Shown piece after piece: positions 43,079 through 52,643 of a stretch of DNA of 64,000 nt (its first letter is position 1; each line of letters starts with the position of its first letter). Made by a program: the position numbers and the translations under genes. Source of the stretch: Brasilonema sennae CENA114 (lineage in GTDB: Bacteria; Cyanobacteriota; Cyanobacteriia; Cyanobacteriales; Nostocaceae); NCBI RefSeq assembly GCF_006968745.1, contig NZ_CP030118.1, positions 6,220,284-6,284,283 of the forward strand, written 5' to 3'. The notes beneath the pieces were generated by a model that saw only the letters and a program-made list of their open reading frames with translations, was not told the origin of the DNA and did not search any database.

Positions 43079-43675
43079 ATGACGGCATCAACAACCACCA
43101 CACGAGGTGAATCGCCTAACGGCGATAAATCTACTTCAAATGTCCTACATCAGAAGGTTCTCGGTTCTCGTCGGTTCAGTAACTACTGGTGGGCAACTGT
43201 CGTTTCCTTAGGAGCCACGGGCTTCCTGCTCGCTGGTATTTCCAGCTATCTCAAAATTAATTTACTTATAGTTTCCGACCCGACTCAGTTGGCATTCGTT
43301 CCACAAGGGTTGGTTATGGGATTGTATGGTGCTGCTGGCTCACTCCTAGCCTTATACTTATGGCTGACGGTTTTATGGAACGTGGGAGGCGGATACAACG
43401 AGTTTAACCGAGAAAATCGCACCATTACAATTTTCCGCTTGGGATATCCAGGAAAAAACCGTCGTATTCAAATTGACTGCAGTACAGAAGATGTGCAATC
43501 TGTGCGAATTCAGGTCAAAGAAGGTCTTAACCCTCGTCGCGAACTTTACCTGCGCGTTAAAGGTCGGCGAGACATTCCTTTAACACGGGTAGGTCAACCT
43601 TTGTCTTTGCAACAGTTGGAAATTCAAGGTGCTCAGTTGGCTCGCTTTTTGAGTGTGCCCTTAGAAGGACTTTAG
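43079..43675 (+). CDS. ycf4: Photosystem I assembly protein Ycf4
   Basis: This 198-residue thylakoid protein helps assemble photosystem I. Two membrane helices lie at about residues 38-60 and 80-105 (WWATVVSLGATGFLLAG, GLVMGLYGAAGSLLALYLW), followed by the conserved soluble part GGGYNEFNRENRTITIFRLG and the C-terminal LARFLSVPLEGL. The ATG at 43079 is chosen because it gives the family length; the open frame reaches back to 42923 over a repeat-like end. A cyclophilin gene follows 35 bp downstream. Confidence 0.93.
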   Translation: MTASTTTTRGESPNGDKSTSNVLHQKVLGSRRFSNYWWATVVSLGATGFLLAGISSYLKINLLIVSDPTQLAFVPQGLVMGLYGAAGSLLALYLWLTVLWNVGGGYNEFNRENRTITIFRLGYPGKNRRIQIDCSTEDVQSVRIQVKEGLNPRRELYLRVKGRRDIPLTRVGQPLSLQQLEIQGAQLARFLSVPLEGL

Positions 43676-43710
43676 AGGCTAAGATACAGTGGTTGTGTCT
43701 GTAACTGGCA

Positions 43711-44529
43711 ATGCGGTTAAAAATTCCCCAATTTTTAGTGGTTCTCATTATTGTCGGTACGTTGATATTGGGGAGCTGTTCCACACAGCAAAGTGTTTCT
43801 AATTCCTCCCCAACATCCGCAGCTACTGCAGCAAGCAACAACTCAAGCGCTGAGACAACCACTAATACGGCAACCACAGAGGCAATTTCTGTATCTGAAA
43901 ATACAAACGAGAGTATTCCTGGAATGAAAGATTTACCACGACTCGAAGGAAAAGCAACGGTGGTTATGACCGTCAAAGGTTCACCTATTACCATTGAAGT
44001 AGACGGAACTGATGCCCCAATCACCGCAGGTAACTTTGTTGATTTAGTCCAGAGGGGCGTGTACGATGGCTTAGTTTTCCATAGAGTTGTACGCCAACCC
44101 CAACCCTTTGTGGTTCAAGGAGGCGATCCTCAAAGTAAAGATCCAAAAGTACCAGCAAGTCGGTTGGGAACAGGAAGTTTTACTGACCCAAAAACTGGAA
44201 AAATTCGCTACATACCCCTAGAAATTAAGCCCAAAGGCTCTGATCAGCCAATTTACAGCAAAACACTCAAAACGGCTGGTATAGATAAGCCGCCAGTATT
44301 ACAGCACAAGCAAGGTGCAGTCGCGATGGCGCGATCGCAAATGCCAGATTCTGCTTCCTCACAGTTTTACTTCGCTTTGGCTGATTTAGGTTTCCTAGAT
44401 GGTGACTATGCTGTTTTTGGCAATGTGACCAATGGTATGGATGTTGTTAACAAGATTCAGCAGGGCGATCGCATTGACTCTGCCAAAGTCACCAAAGGTG
44501 CAGAGAATCTGAAAAACGCTGGACAGTAG
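43711..44529 (+). CDS. Cyclophilin-type peptidyl-prolyl isomerase, lipoprotein
   Basis: This 272-residue protein has a signal peptide with lipobox LGSCS near residue 25, then a Ser/Thr/Ala-rich linker to about residue 75. The cyclophilin domain follows (TAGNFVDLVQRGVYDGLVFH, VVQGGDPQSKDP, MARSQMPDSASSQFYFAL). It should accelerate proline isomerisation in proteins on the lumen or periplasm side. The gene is 35 bp after ycf4, probably cotranscribed. Confidence 0.9.
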   Translation: MRLKIPQFLVVLIIVGTLILGSCSTQQSVSNSSPTSAATAASNNSSAETTTNTATTEAISVSENTNESIPGMKDLPRLEGKATVVMTVKGSPITIEVDGTDAPITAGNFVDLVQRGVYDGLVFHRVVRQPQPFVVQGGDPQSKDPKVPASRLGTGSFTDPKTGKIRYIPLEIKPKGSDQPIYSKTLKTAGIDKPPVLQHKQGAVAMARSQMPDSASSQFYFALADLGFLDGDYAVFGNVTNGMDVVNKIQQGDRIDSAKVTKGAENLKNAGQ

Positions 44530-44681
44530 AAAGTAGAAATAAGGGAGTGAGGGAATAAAGGAGTGAGGAAAGAAACTCTGTTGTTAGGAGAAATAAGAAC
44601 TAATAAACATTAGCTCTTGTTCTTCCTTTCTCCTTAACCCCCTACTCCTCTGCCTTTTTCCCTTCTCTGGGACTTCCAAAA

Positions 44682-46019
44682 ATGGTCGCAGTTGTTGTCA
44701 CTGGTATTGGTTTAGTCTCCGCTTTAGGCAAGAATTTAGAGGACAATTGGCAAAAGCTAATCGCAGGTGAATCTGGAATAAGATCGCATCAACCATTTCC
44801 AGAATTGGAACCGCGTCCCTTAGCAATGATTTTCGAACAACCAGCACAGATAAAAGTCCTGACTCAGTTGGTTGTAACATCTGCTTTGAAAGATGCAGGA
44901 CTATGCTCACCTTTGCCAGATTGTGGAGTTGTGATTGGTTCGAGTCGCAGCTATCAGGGATTATGGGAGCAGATGGCGCGACAAATGCTCAAAAGCCGGG
45001 GAGCAGGTGAGACAGCACTGCGGGAGGGTTTCCAACGCTCTTATCCTCTGTCGGGAGACCCTCATCAAGTACTGGCTCCTCCGCAGGCGACTGCGTTAGC
45101 GCAGCGTGACCGGAGGTCATCCCCGAAGGGGAGAAAAACAGAGCAAGAGCTAATCTCGATTAGTTCTTCTTCCCCCCAGCACCCCGCTCCCTGCTCCCCC
45201 TCTTTTTTAGAGGCTTGGTTGGATACTTTGCCTCATATGAATGCTATTGCAGCAGCACGGCAAATCGGTGCTTGCGGAGTTGTTTTGGCACCAATGGCGG
45301 CTTGTGCTACTGGAATTTGGGCGATCGCACAAGCCGCTGATCTGATCCAAACTGGGCAATGTCAGCGAGTGATTGCTGGTGCAGTTGATTCCCCGATTAC
45401 ACCCCTTACTATAGCTGGGTTTGAGCAAATGGGAGCCTTGGCGAAAACAGGAGCTTATCCTTTCGATGTTCGTCGGGAAGGCTTAGTTTTGGCGGAAGGA
45501 GGTGCAGTCTTTGTTTTAGAATCAGCAGAATTAGCACAGCAGCGTCAAGCAAAAGTGTATGGACAAATTCTTGGTTTTGGCTTGACAGCAGACGCATATC
45601 ATGCAAACGTACCAGAACCAGAAGCTAGGAGTGCGATCGCTGCAGTCAAACAATGTCTAAATCGCAGTTACCTGAGTGCAAATGATATTGATTATATTCA
45701 TGCTCATGGTACAGCTACGCAATTAAATGACTCTTTAGAAAGCTTGTTGATACAAAAATTATTTTCTCAAGGCGTGGCAGTCAGTTCTACAAAAGGAGCT
45801 ACAGGTCATACATTAGGAGCATCTGGAGCTTTGGGGATCGCTTTTTCACTAATGGCGTTGAAGCAACAGATATTACCACCATGTGTTGGTTTGAAATACC
45901 CGGAATTTGATTTTAATTTGGTGAGGGAGTCGCGTAAAAGTAAAATTCAGCGCGTATTATGTTTTAGCTTTGGGTTTGGAGGACAGAATGCAGTCATAGC
46001 TTTGAGTAAGTATCCTTAA
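44682..46019 (+). CDS. Beta-ketoacyl-ACP synthase (FabF-like) with an in-frame repeat insert
   Basis: This thiolase-fold condensing enzyme uses the catalytic Cys208 in MAACATGIWA and two His in HAHGTATQLND and KGATGHTLGASGA. It is the shorter second ketoacyl synthase type of cyanobacteria and not the main FabF. About 60 residues (113-172, DNA 45020-45195) have no counterpart in the family. They are encoded by dispersed repeats containing CGACTGCGTTAGCGCAG and CCGGAGGTCATCCCCGAAGG. The frame is kept, so the product may still fold if the insert loops out. Confidence 0.85.
   Translation: MVAVVVTGIGLVSALGKNLEDNWQKLIAGESGIRSHQPFPELEPRPLAMIFEQPAQIKVLTQLVVTSALKDAGLCSPLPDCGVVIGSSRSYQGLWEQMARQMLKSRGAGETALREGFQRSYPLSGDPHQVLAPPQATALAQRDRRSSPKGRKTEQELISISSSSPQHPAPCSPSFLEAWLDTLPHMNAIAAARQIGACGVVLAPMAACATGIWAIAQAADLIQTGQCQRVIAGAVDSPITPLTIAGFEQMGALAKTGAYPFDVRREGLVLAEGGAVFVLESAELAQQRQAKVYGQILGFGLTADAYHANVPEPEARSAIAAVKQCLNRSYLSANDIDYIHAHGTATQLNDSLESLLIQKLFSQGVAVSSTKGATGHTLGASGALGIAFSLMALKQQILPPCVGLKYPEFDFNLVRESRKSKIQRVLCFSFGFGGQNAVIALSKYP
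45050..45195. repeat. Dispersed repeat inserted inside the ketoacyl synthase gene
   Basis: GGGAGACCCTC..CAAGTACTGGCTCC, GCGACTGCGTTAGCGCAG and GGTCATCCCCGAAGGGG are elements otherwise seen between genes (compare the GGGAGACCCTCCTGCAGTAC stretch near 28.65 kb). A pyrimidine heptamer tract (CCCTGCTCCC) follows. Confidence 0.8.
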
Positions 46020-46224
46020 AACTCAAAATTCGCCTAGTCGTTACACAGAAAAACTTTCTTTATCATACATTTTTCTTATTTATACGTTTATTTATTGTTA
46101 ACTTATATTTTATATAGTATCTGTCAAAAGATAGATTCTATATAATTTTCTCTAGTGAGAGTATAATTTTAGAATTTGTTAAGCTAAAACGTATTTAAAC
46201 TGCACAATCACTTGTTGATTGTTG

Positions 46225-46500
46225 TTGAACGCCAGTCGCCTCAAGTCGCAAAGCTCGCCGGACGGAATCTTCCGCCCGGCAACGCCAGACGCCTCAACGG
46301 GGGGAACCCCCGCACGGCGCTGGCTCGACTTTGCGGGAAACCCCTTCGGGTTCGCCAGATGCCTGACGCCACATTCTTCAACGGGGGGAACCCCCGCACA
46401 GAAGTGGCTCCGGAGGGAAACCCTCCCGCAGCACTGGTCTCACCGCCCACGGCGCTGGCTCCTGATAACGGTTAAGTGTCAACTGTCAACTGTCAACAGA
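46225..46500. repeat. Mosaic of GC-rich dispersed repeats
   Basis: Several copies of ACGCCAGACGCCTC, AACGGGGGGAACCCCCGCAC and GGCGCTGGCTC occur with a TGTCAACTGTCAAC tail. Short open frames across them are artefacts. The AT-rich part 46020-46224 before it shows nothing else. Confidence 0.85.
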
Positions 46501-46584
46501 TCTCAAACGATAATGTGCAATCTTTAAGCACGACAGCTTATTTTCTCATCGTTTTCAGTTAACTTAACAAAAGAAATTAATAAA

Positions 46585-47691
46585 GTGACTAGCCATAAAA
46601 TTTTCAACCATGACATTATGGTCTGCACCGATCAGCGTTTGATCGGTAATCATCTTTATTCTGGTAGGGTGCTAGGCTTGACTGAACCAGAGGATATTAT
46701 TCAGTTGTGTCCCGATTTAAAGTCACAATGGAATATTATTACCGAACATTACAGACGAATAGGCTTAAGCCATAGCACAAATATCATTTGGGATGTTTCA
46801 TACAAAATATTGGAAGACTATCCTCAATATAACGTTTCCCTTTTTTTCTTCGGCAATGCTACAAGTAAAGTCGGTTGTGATGAAGATAGGTTTCGCCAGA
46901 TAGATTCCGACTGGTTGAACACAGTGAAATTTATAAACTCCAAGAATAACTTTATACAACTTGCACAAGAACTTGGAGTCAGCGTTCCTCTAACGTTTTG
47001 TTTTGAAAACAAAGCTGCTATCAAAGATTTCTCTAAATTTCCCTACCCGTGTTATTTGAAAACTGCTATTTCCGTGAATGGTGTTGGAATTAGCCGATGT
47101 GAAAATCAACAACAGCTTGACGAAGTTATCAAAACGTTTCCGGATGAAATACCTTTGCAAATTCAAGAAGAAGTTGCAACTTTATCCTTTTTAAATGTGC
47201 AATACTCTGTGGAAGGGTCAAAACTTCAACGTCTTGCCATCACTTCTCAAATTCTTGATGGTTACGCCCATATCGGCAATCGTTATCCTAGTAAGCATCA
47301 ACCTTGGGAAACCGTTGAACCAATAGCTGAGTGGATAACGCAACGTGGTATAAAAGAAATCTTTGCTTTTGATGTTGCAGTCGTGGAAGATGCAACAAAC
47401 GAAACGCGTTATCTGGCAATCGAGTGCAATCCACGCTTCAATGGCGCATCATATCCCACAGGTATTGCCAAAAAGCTCAATATCCCTAGTTGGAGTTGCG
47501 AAATGTTTAAAACGCAATATCGCTCACTTGAAAAGCTTGATTTGAGTGATATTGAGTTCAACGAGAAAACCAAGACAGGTGTTGTGATCATCAACTGGGG
47601 TACTGTTCTGGTTGGAAAAATCCTTATCTTAATTGCTGGAAATATCCAACAGCAGCATGAACTCACAGCCAAATTAAAAGAGCGATTATGA
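46585..47691 (+). CDS. ATP-grasp-fold protein of unknown substrate
   Basis: This 368-residue protein starts at GTG and has no signal peptide. A central ATP-grasp pattern can be seen: PYPCYLKTAISVNGVGISRC for ATP binding, LQIQEEV for the hinge and YLAIECNPRFNGASYPTGIA for metal binding. Such enzymes join a carboxylate to an amine or thiol. The N-terminal 110 residues are family-specific. The next gene is a folate/biopterin-type transporter. I do not know the substrate; a peptide-like or pterin-linked product is only a guess from position. Confidence 0.65.
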   Translation: MTSHKIFNHDIMVCTDQRLIGNHLYSGRVLGLTEPEDIIQLCPDLKSQWNIITEHYRRIGLSHSTNIIWDVSYKILEDYPQYNVSLFFFGNATSKVGCDEDRFRQIDSDWLNTVKFINSKNNFIQLAQELGVSVPLTFCFENKAAIKDFSKFPYPCYLKTAISVNGVGISRCENQQQLDEVIKTFPDEIPLQIQEEVATLSFLNVQYSVEGSKLQRLAITSQILDGYAHIGNRYPSKHQPWETVEPIAEWITQRGIKEIFAFDVAVVEDATNETRYLAIECNPRFNGASYPTGIAKKLNIPSWSCEMFKTQYRSLEKLDLSDIEFNEKTKTGVVIINWGTVLVGKILILIAGNIQQQHELTAKLKERL

Positions 47692-47775
47692 GTGGGTGAT
47701 ACACTCCCGACGCTCCCATCACGAAAAAATCGATATGATATGTAAAAGTAGATAAATCTTAAAGATTGTTTATCA

Positions 47776-49149
47776 ATGCTGGTTTCCTCCTCTGCCTTGT
47801 CCAAGGTCAAAAACTCAGTCAGGGAAAAAGTTTTTTTAGGTTATGAACCTACTCCTGAGTTACTGGGAATTCTTACCGTTTACTTTGTTCAAGGCATTTT
47901 AGGGCTGGCGCGTCTTGCTGTCAGCTTTTTCTTGAAAGATGAACTCTTGCTCACTCCGGTTCAAGTTGCAGCTTTATTTGGCGTAGTTAGTCTACCTTGG
48001 ATACTCAAGCCACTGTTTGGTTTTCTCTCCGATGGCTTGCCTATATTCGGTTACCGACGGCGTCCATACCTAATTCTGTCTGGGATATTAGGAGCGATTT
48101 CTTGGATAAGTCTGGCAACAATAGTTCACACAGCCATAGGCGCTGCGATCGCGATCGCACTTAGTTCTCTGTCTGTTGCTGTCAGTGATGTGATTGTTGA
48201 CTCATTGGTTGTCCAAAGGGTAAGAGGTGAATCACAAGCACAAGCAGGTTCTCTCCAATCCTTGTGTTGGGTTGCTTCAGCCTTAGGAGGGTTGATAACA
48301 GCTTACCTCAGCGGTATACTCCTAGAGTATTTCACCACCCGGACTATCTTTTGGATTACTGCTTCATTCCCGCTTCTGGTGTCTGTTGCGGCTTGGTTGA
48401 TTGCTGAATCCCCTGTGAGTAAAGACGCAAGCATTGATGATGATTCAGATTTCGTGTCAGTTAGGCATCAACTGCAAGAACTACGCGCAGCCGTTAGTCA
48501 AAAAGCAATTTGGTTACCAGCAGCATTTATCTTTCTTTGGCAGGCTACACCAACTAGTGAATCAGCTTTTTTCTTCTTCGCAACCAACGAACTGCACTTT
48601 GAACCAGAATTTTTGGGACGTGTACACTTGGTGACAAGCATTGCTTTGCTTGTTGGTGTTTGGATTTTTCAACGTTTTCTTAAAACCGTTCCCTTTCGCA
48701 TCATTTTTGCTTGGACTATTGCCCTCTCAGCAGTATTAGGAATGACCATGCTGGTGTTAGTGACTCATACTAACCGTGCTTTGGGTATAGATGACCACTG
48801 GTTTAGTCTTGGTGATAGCATAATTTTAACTGTGATGGGGCGAATAGCTTATATGCCATTTTTGGTATTAGCGGCGAGGCTTTGTCCGCCTGGAGTGGAA
48901 GCGACTTTATTTGCCCTGTTAATGTCGGTGAGCAACTTGGGAGGACTAATTTCACACCAATTCGGGGCAGTGTTGATGTATTGGCTGGGAATTACCGAAA
49001 CTAATTTTAATAGTTTGTGGGTGTTGGTCATCATTTCTAACCTCACCAGACTGCTACCATTGCTATTCATCAACTGGCTTCCTGCTGCTGACTCTCAAAC
49101 TGAGACACCAACAACACCAACTTCACAGCCAGCTTTGACACCACCATAA
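47776..49149 (+). CDS. Folate/biopterin-type MFS transporter
   Basis: This 457-residue inner-membrane protein has about twelve helices and the FBT/BT1 family pattern: GYEPTPELLGILTVYFVQGI at the start, LPWILKPLFGFLSDGLPIFG with RRRPYL, and SVAVSDVIVDSLVV. The cyanobacterial member Slr0642 carries folates. A hydrophilic tail rich in Thr and Pro ends it. It follows the ATP-grasp gene by 84 bp on the same strand. Confidence 0.88.
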   Translation: MLVSSSALSKVKNSVREKVFLGYEPTPELLGILTVYFVQGILGLARLAVSFFLKDELLLTPVQVAALFGVVSLPWILKPLFGFLSDGLPIFGYRRRPYLILSGILGAISWISLATIVHTAIGAAIAIALSSLSVAVSDVIVDSLVVQRVRGESQAQAGSLQSLCWVASALGGLITAYLSGILLEYFTTRTIFWITASFPLLVSVAAWLIAESPVSKDASIDDDSDFVSVRHQLQELRAAVSQKAIWLPAAFIFLWQATPTSESAFFFFATNELHFEPEFLGRVHLVTSIALLVGVWIFQRFLKTVPFRIIFAWTIALSAVLGMTMLVLVTHTNRALGIDDHWFSLGDSIILTVMGRIAYMPFLVLAARLCPPGVEATLFALLMSVSNLGGLISHQFGAVLMYWLGITETNFNSLWVLVIISNLTRLLPLLFINWLPAADSQTETPTTPTSQPALTPP

Positions 49150-49351
49150 CAACCAGCTTTAACAAAGAGTGTTTTTATCTGAATTCATATCTGAGTTGAT
49201 AGTACAACAACCAGAGTCTGAACAACCAATTGAATAGCAACAGAGTGGTTAGTCGTTGGTAAAATCTACTAAAAAAGAACAGCTAACCGCTCTTGTGTTC
49301 CTAATCAAAAATCCAAGATTTCCAATTCAAAATTTCAAGTCCAGAATTGAC

Positions 49352-50845
49352 ATGCAAAGTTTTCAACTTTACGATCAAGCTTCTACAGTTCCAGCAAAAC
49401 CCTACAATCGTGGAGATTGGCAAAGAGGATATGAATCCCTAGAGCAAGAATTTGATTATTGGATTGATGATGTAGAAGGACAAATTCCGCAGGAACTGCA
49501 TGGTACGCTGTTTAGAAATGGTCCTGGTTTGTTAAATATCAAAGGGCAACGGATTCATCACCCTTTTGATGGAGATGGGATGATTAGTCGTATCACCTTC
49601 TCCAATGGTCGTGCTCACTTCCGCAACCGCTTTGTCCGTACTCAAGAGTATTTGGAAGAACAAAAAGCTGGCAAAATCCTGTATCGAGGTGTTTTTGGAA
49701 CCCAAAAACCCGGTGGTTGGCTGGCTAATGCTTTAGATTTCAAACTCAAAAATATTGCCAATACTAATGTGATTTATTGGGGCGGTAAACTGCTGGCACT
49801 GTGGGAAGCCGCTGAGCCTTATCGTCTTGATCCCTACACTTTAGAAACTTTGGGCAAAGAATACTTTAACGGTGTGTTGTCAGAAGGTGAAGCATTTTCT
49901 GCCCATCCCCGCGTTGACTTTAGTAGTGCTCAAGATAATGGTGCGCCAAGCCTTGTCAACTTTTCTATCAAACCGGGATTATCCAGCACGATTACAATTT
50001 TTGAGCTAAACACTGAGGGTAAGGTTGTACGACAGCACGCCCATAGCGTTCCAGGATTCGCCTTTATCCACGATTTTGCCATTACCCCCAATTACTGTAT
50101 ATTCTTTCAAAATCCTGTCAGCTTTAATCCCATACCTTTTGTATTGGGAATGCGTGGTGCAGGGGAATGTATTAAGTTTCAGCCAGAACAACCCACTCGC
50201 ATTATCATCATTTCGCGTAACCCGAAACAAAAGGGAGTTAAAATTATAGAAACGCGAACCGGCTTTGTCTTCCACCATGTCAATGCAATTGAGCGGGAAG
50301 ATGAAATTGTTATTGACTCACTTTGCTACGAATCTCTCCCAGAAGTACAACCGCAAAGTGATTTTCGACAAGTAGATTTCGATGCTCTCAAGCCAGCACA
50401 ATTATGGCGTTTTCATCTTAATCCCAAGGATCAAACAGTGCAGCAAGAGTTGTTGATCAATCGGTGTTGTGAATTTCCCACCTTACATCAACAAAACGTT
50501 GGTCGCCCATATCGTTATTTATATATGGGTGCAGCTCATGCAGAGACTGGTAATGCTCCATTGCAAGCATTTCTGAAAGTGGATTTGGAGTCAGGAAAAC
50601 AACAACTTTGGAGTGCTGCACCGGGTGGATTTGCTAGTGAACCTATTTTTGTTCCACGTCCAAACTCTCAAAGCGAAGATGATGGTTGGGTGCTGGCTTT
50701 GGTTTATGATTCCGAGTACCATCGCTCAGATGTGGTGATTTTAGATGCCAAAGATTTCCACAAAGGGCCTATCGCTAGATTGCATCTCAAGCACCATATT
50801 CCTTATGGGTTGCATGGAAGTTTTACTTGTGAGTGCTTTGTCTAA
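49352..50845 (+). CDS. Carotenoid oxygenase (RPE65/CCD family)
   Basis: This 497-residue non-heme iron dioxygenase cleaves carotenoids or apocarotenoids. The four iron-binding His lie in FSAHPRVD, FIHDFAIT, FVFHHVNA and GLHGSFT, and the family blocks GTLFRNGPG and HPFDGDGMI are intact. I prefer the ATG at 49352 over the TTG/GTG starts upstream, because 49256-49351 reads like repeat-derived DNA. The type (retinal-forming or other) cannot be fixed by eye. It stands alone with its own promoter after a short gap. Confidence 0.92.
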   Translation: MQSFQLYDQASTVPAKPYNRGDWQRGYESLEQEFDYWIDDVEGQIPQELHGTLFRNGPGLLNIKGQRIHHPFDGDGMISRITFSNGRAHFRNRFVRTQEYLEEQKAGKILYRGVFGTQKPGGWLANALDFKLKNIANTNVIYWGGKLLALWEAAEPYRLDPYTLETLGKEYFNGVLSEGEAFSAHPRVDFSSAQDNGAPSLVNFSIKPGLSSTITIFELNTEGKVVRQHAHSVPGFAFIHDFAITPNYCIFFQNPVSFNPIPFVLGMRGAGECIKFQPEQPTRIIIISRNPKQKGVKIIETRTGFVFHHVNAIEREDEIVIDSLCYESLPEVQPQSDFRQVDFDALKPAQLWRFHLNPKDQTVQQELLINRCCEFPTLHQQNVGRPYRYLYMGAAHAETGNAPLQAFLKVDLESGKQQLWSAAPGGFASEPIFVPRPNSQSEDDGWVLALVYDSEYHRSDVVILDAKDFHKGPIARLHLKHHIPYGLHGSFTCECFV

Positions 50846-50988
50846 TTTCGCTTGTTAACTGTAAAGCATGTAAGCGTATAGTTTGAGAATGCTCTTGGTA
50901 TCTATTTGGTATAACTGAATCCAAGCTTTGCAAATCATTGAGATTGGGGGGAAAACCCCAATCTTATTGATAACTACTTAATACCTAC

Positions 50989-51426
50989 TCAGTTCTTAGT
51001 ATGGTTATCAATTATCTTAGCTAAGCCAGGTACCGCCTCTTCCACATGCTTCTTAGCTGAATTGCGGAGTTTATCATATACACCTCGCAAAGCCTTATTG
51101 TTGCTTTTTTCTATTTTTGCGTCGGTAATGCTGAGTATTGCATCCGCTGTACGAGAACTGTTCTGGGTGAGGTGTTGGACTGGGTTGCCTGACTGTATGC
51201 CCTCACTCCAAATGGGATCAATTGCCGTCAATGATTGTGGCAGAAGCATTGCAACGGCGTCAGCACAATAATTAGGCGCAAACCCCTTTATGGCTGTGTA
51301 ACCGGCTTTAAAAGCCAGACCAGAAACCCCTTGCATTGAAGCAACTTGCTGATCCATCAACTTGGTGCAGTCAGCCACAACCATATTCTTTTTACTAGGG
51401 TTTAACAGATCGTCGCTAAGTTTCAT
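50989..51426 (-). CDS. DUF6918-like hypothetical protein
   Basis: This 145-residue protein starts MKLSDDLLNPSKKNMVVADC and has a mid-part AFKAGYTAIKGFAPNYCADA and a charged helical C-terminus. I think it matches the DUF6918 group of unknown function, which shares the SGLAFKxGY pattern. There is no signal peptide. A clear ribosome site (AAGGAGAAT) precedes the ATG. The product is small and probably cytoplasmic. Confidence 0.6.
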   Translation of the reverse strand: MKLSDDLLNPSKKNMVVADCTKLMDQQVASMQGVSGLAFKAGYTAIKGFAPNYCADAVAMLLPQSLTAIDPIWSEGIQSGNPVQHLTQNSSRTADAILSITDAKIEKSNNKALRGVYDKLRNSAKKHVEEAVPGLAKIIDNHTKN

Positions 51427-51737
51427 TTCGATTCTCCTTAAAGTAACAGCACTTAATTTTTATTCAACTAATTGTCCGAGCTACCAGGAAATTACAGAAG
51501 ATGTTATGAGGTTTATACCAATTTTCTATGGGGAATTGGTATGAAATGATCTTCATAAACTTTTTCATGTTATAGCATTCTCTGTAAATTTCTACCAATT
51601 CTCCATGAAGATGTTCTTAATTTAGCCCTTAGACGGTTACGGCTCACTAAAAGTAAACTCCGAAGGGCTTTGTATGTCTACTTGAGACACGGCATTGCCG
51701 TGAAGAATACTGAGTAACACAAAAAAGCAGGATAGTG
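51427..51737. other. Intergenic stretch with a short inverted element
   Basis: No gene is visible. It contains two related AATTGGTAT/ACCAATT patches (near 51520 and 51595) and CACGGCATTGCCGTG with GAAGAATACT near 51690, the repeat type also seen at 22.75 kb. Confidence 0.4.
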
Positions 51738-52196
51738 TCAACTTGAGAACTTCATAGAATTTTTATCGCTCATATCTGCTCCCTTGCGGAAGAATTGCTG
51801 CAAAACCTCACCTGGTTTGCGATCCCAAGTGTCGATATGTTCGTAAATTAAACCCTCTTGATTGAGTTTGTAAGTTGAATAGCCGTTGAAAAACACTCCA
51901 GCTTTCCAAGGAACGCGCAAAACGCCCCTGACTGTCCACTTAGCCAAAATTATGTCTTCGGCTGACTGATAGACTTCATGTAAGTCAAAGTAGATTCTCG
52001 TAAAAAATAGCTGAGCATGAAATCGTAAAGTCCAAAAGATAATGCGATAGTTCAATTTTCCTTTAAATTTGTTGACAGGATCTTGAAAGTAAATATCCTG
52101 CGTGTAGATCTCGTAGGAAATATCGTTTTGAAAAAGTGTTGGTAAATCGTTTTTAAGAGTTTCAATATCTTTTTCCACCTGCAATTGATATTCCAT
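51738..52196 (-). CDS. DUF2358 domain protein
   Basis: This 152-residue protein of the DUF2358 family has an NTF2-like fold. It includes DLPTLFQNDISYEIYTQDIY and FQDPVNKFKGKLNYR, and closes with a GLIYEHIDTWDRKPGEVLQQ block that is conserved in plants and cyanobacteria. Function is unknown; plant members are in plastids. A dead AraC regulator fragment lies directly upstream on the same strand. Confidence 0.85.
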   Translation of the reverse strand: MEYQLQVEKDIETLKNDLPTLFQNDISYEIYTQDIYFQDPVNKFKGKLNYRIIFWTLRFHAQLFFTRIYFDLHEVYQSAEDIILAKWTVRGVLRVPWKAGVFFNGYSTYKLNQEGLIYEHIDTWDRKPGEVLQQFFRKGADMSDKNSMKFSS

Positions 52197-52235
52197 GCGA
52201 TCGCTCCTAAAAAATGAATTTTGTTACTGTTGAAG

Positions 52236-52335
52236 TCATCTGTATGTCTGTGGCGTTTTTCCTGTCCATCGCTTAAAGGCACGGTGGAACGCACTGGTTC
52301 AGAAAACCCAGCAAAAAAGCGACATCATGAATTAC
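52236..52335 (-). pseudogene. C-terminal remnant of an AraC-family regulator
   Basis: The minus strand encodes VAFLLGF and, after two single-base losses, AFHRAFKRWTGKTPQTYR followed by TGA. This is the second helix-turn-helix of AraC regulators. Only about 30 codons remain. Confidence 0.75.
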
Positions 52336-52508
52336 TGATTTTAACTTGGTTTGTCTTTGGTTTAACGGCATTGCTGTTTATTCCAGTCTGTGTATTACTT
52401 CACAAATTACTGGGACGCGAAGATACGCTGTATCTTACCGCCGCCATCCTGACGAGGGTGCTTTCCGGTGTGCTACAGTCTTTCGCAGCGAAAACTAGTA
52501 GTCCTTAA
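52321..52508 (+). pseudogene. Possible membrane-protein fragment (DUF4386-like)
   Basis: An open frame encodes two hydrophobic stretches (LTWFVFGLTALLFIPVCVLL and LTAAILTRVLSGVLQSF), which resemble part of a DUF4386-type membrane protein. It has no credible start or ribosome site, since the upstream part is the antisense of the AraC remnant. A decayed gene is the likeliest reading. Confidence 0.3.
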
Positions 52509-52643
52509 TCGTTAAAACCCGTATTTTTGTTTTCTGTAAAACGCTTATTCAACGCAAGTTCCATGAGGGATGAAAACACGGTTTTTAGAAATTATGTCCT
52601 ACTAGTCTAAAACTCCACAGACGAATAGACTAAAGGAATTTCT

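Noticed and set aside
46212..46527. Short frames rich in Gly, Arg and Pro
   Set aside because: They translate the GC-rich dispersed repeats.
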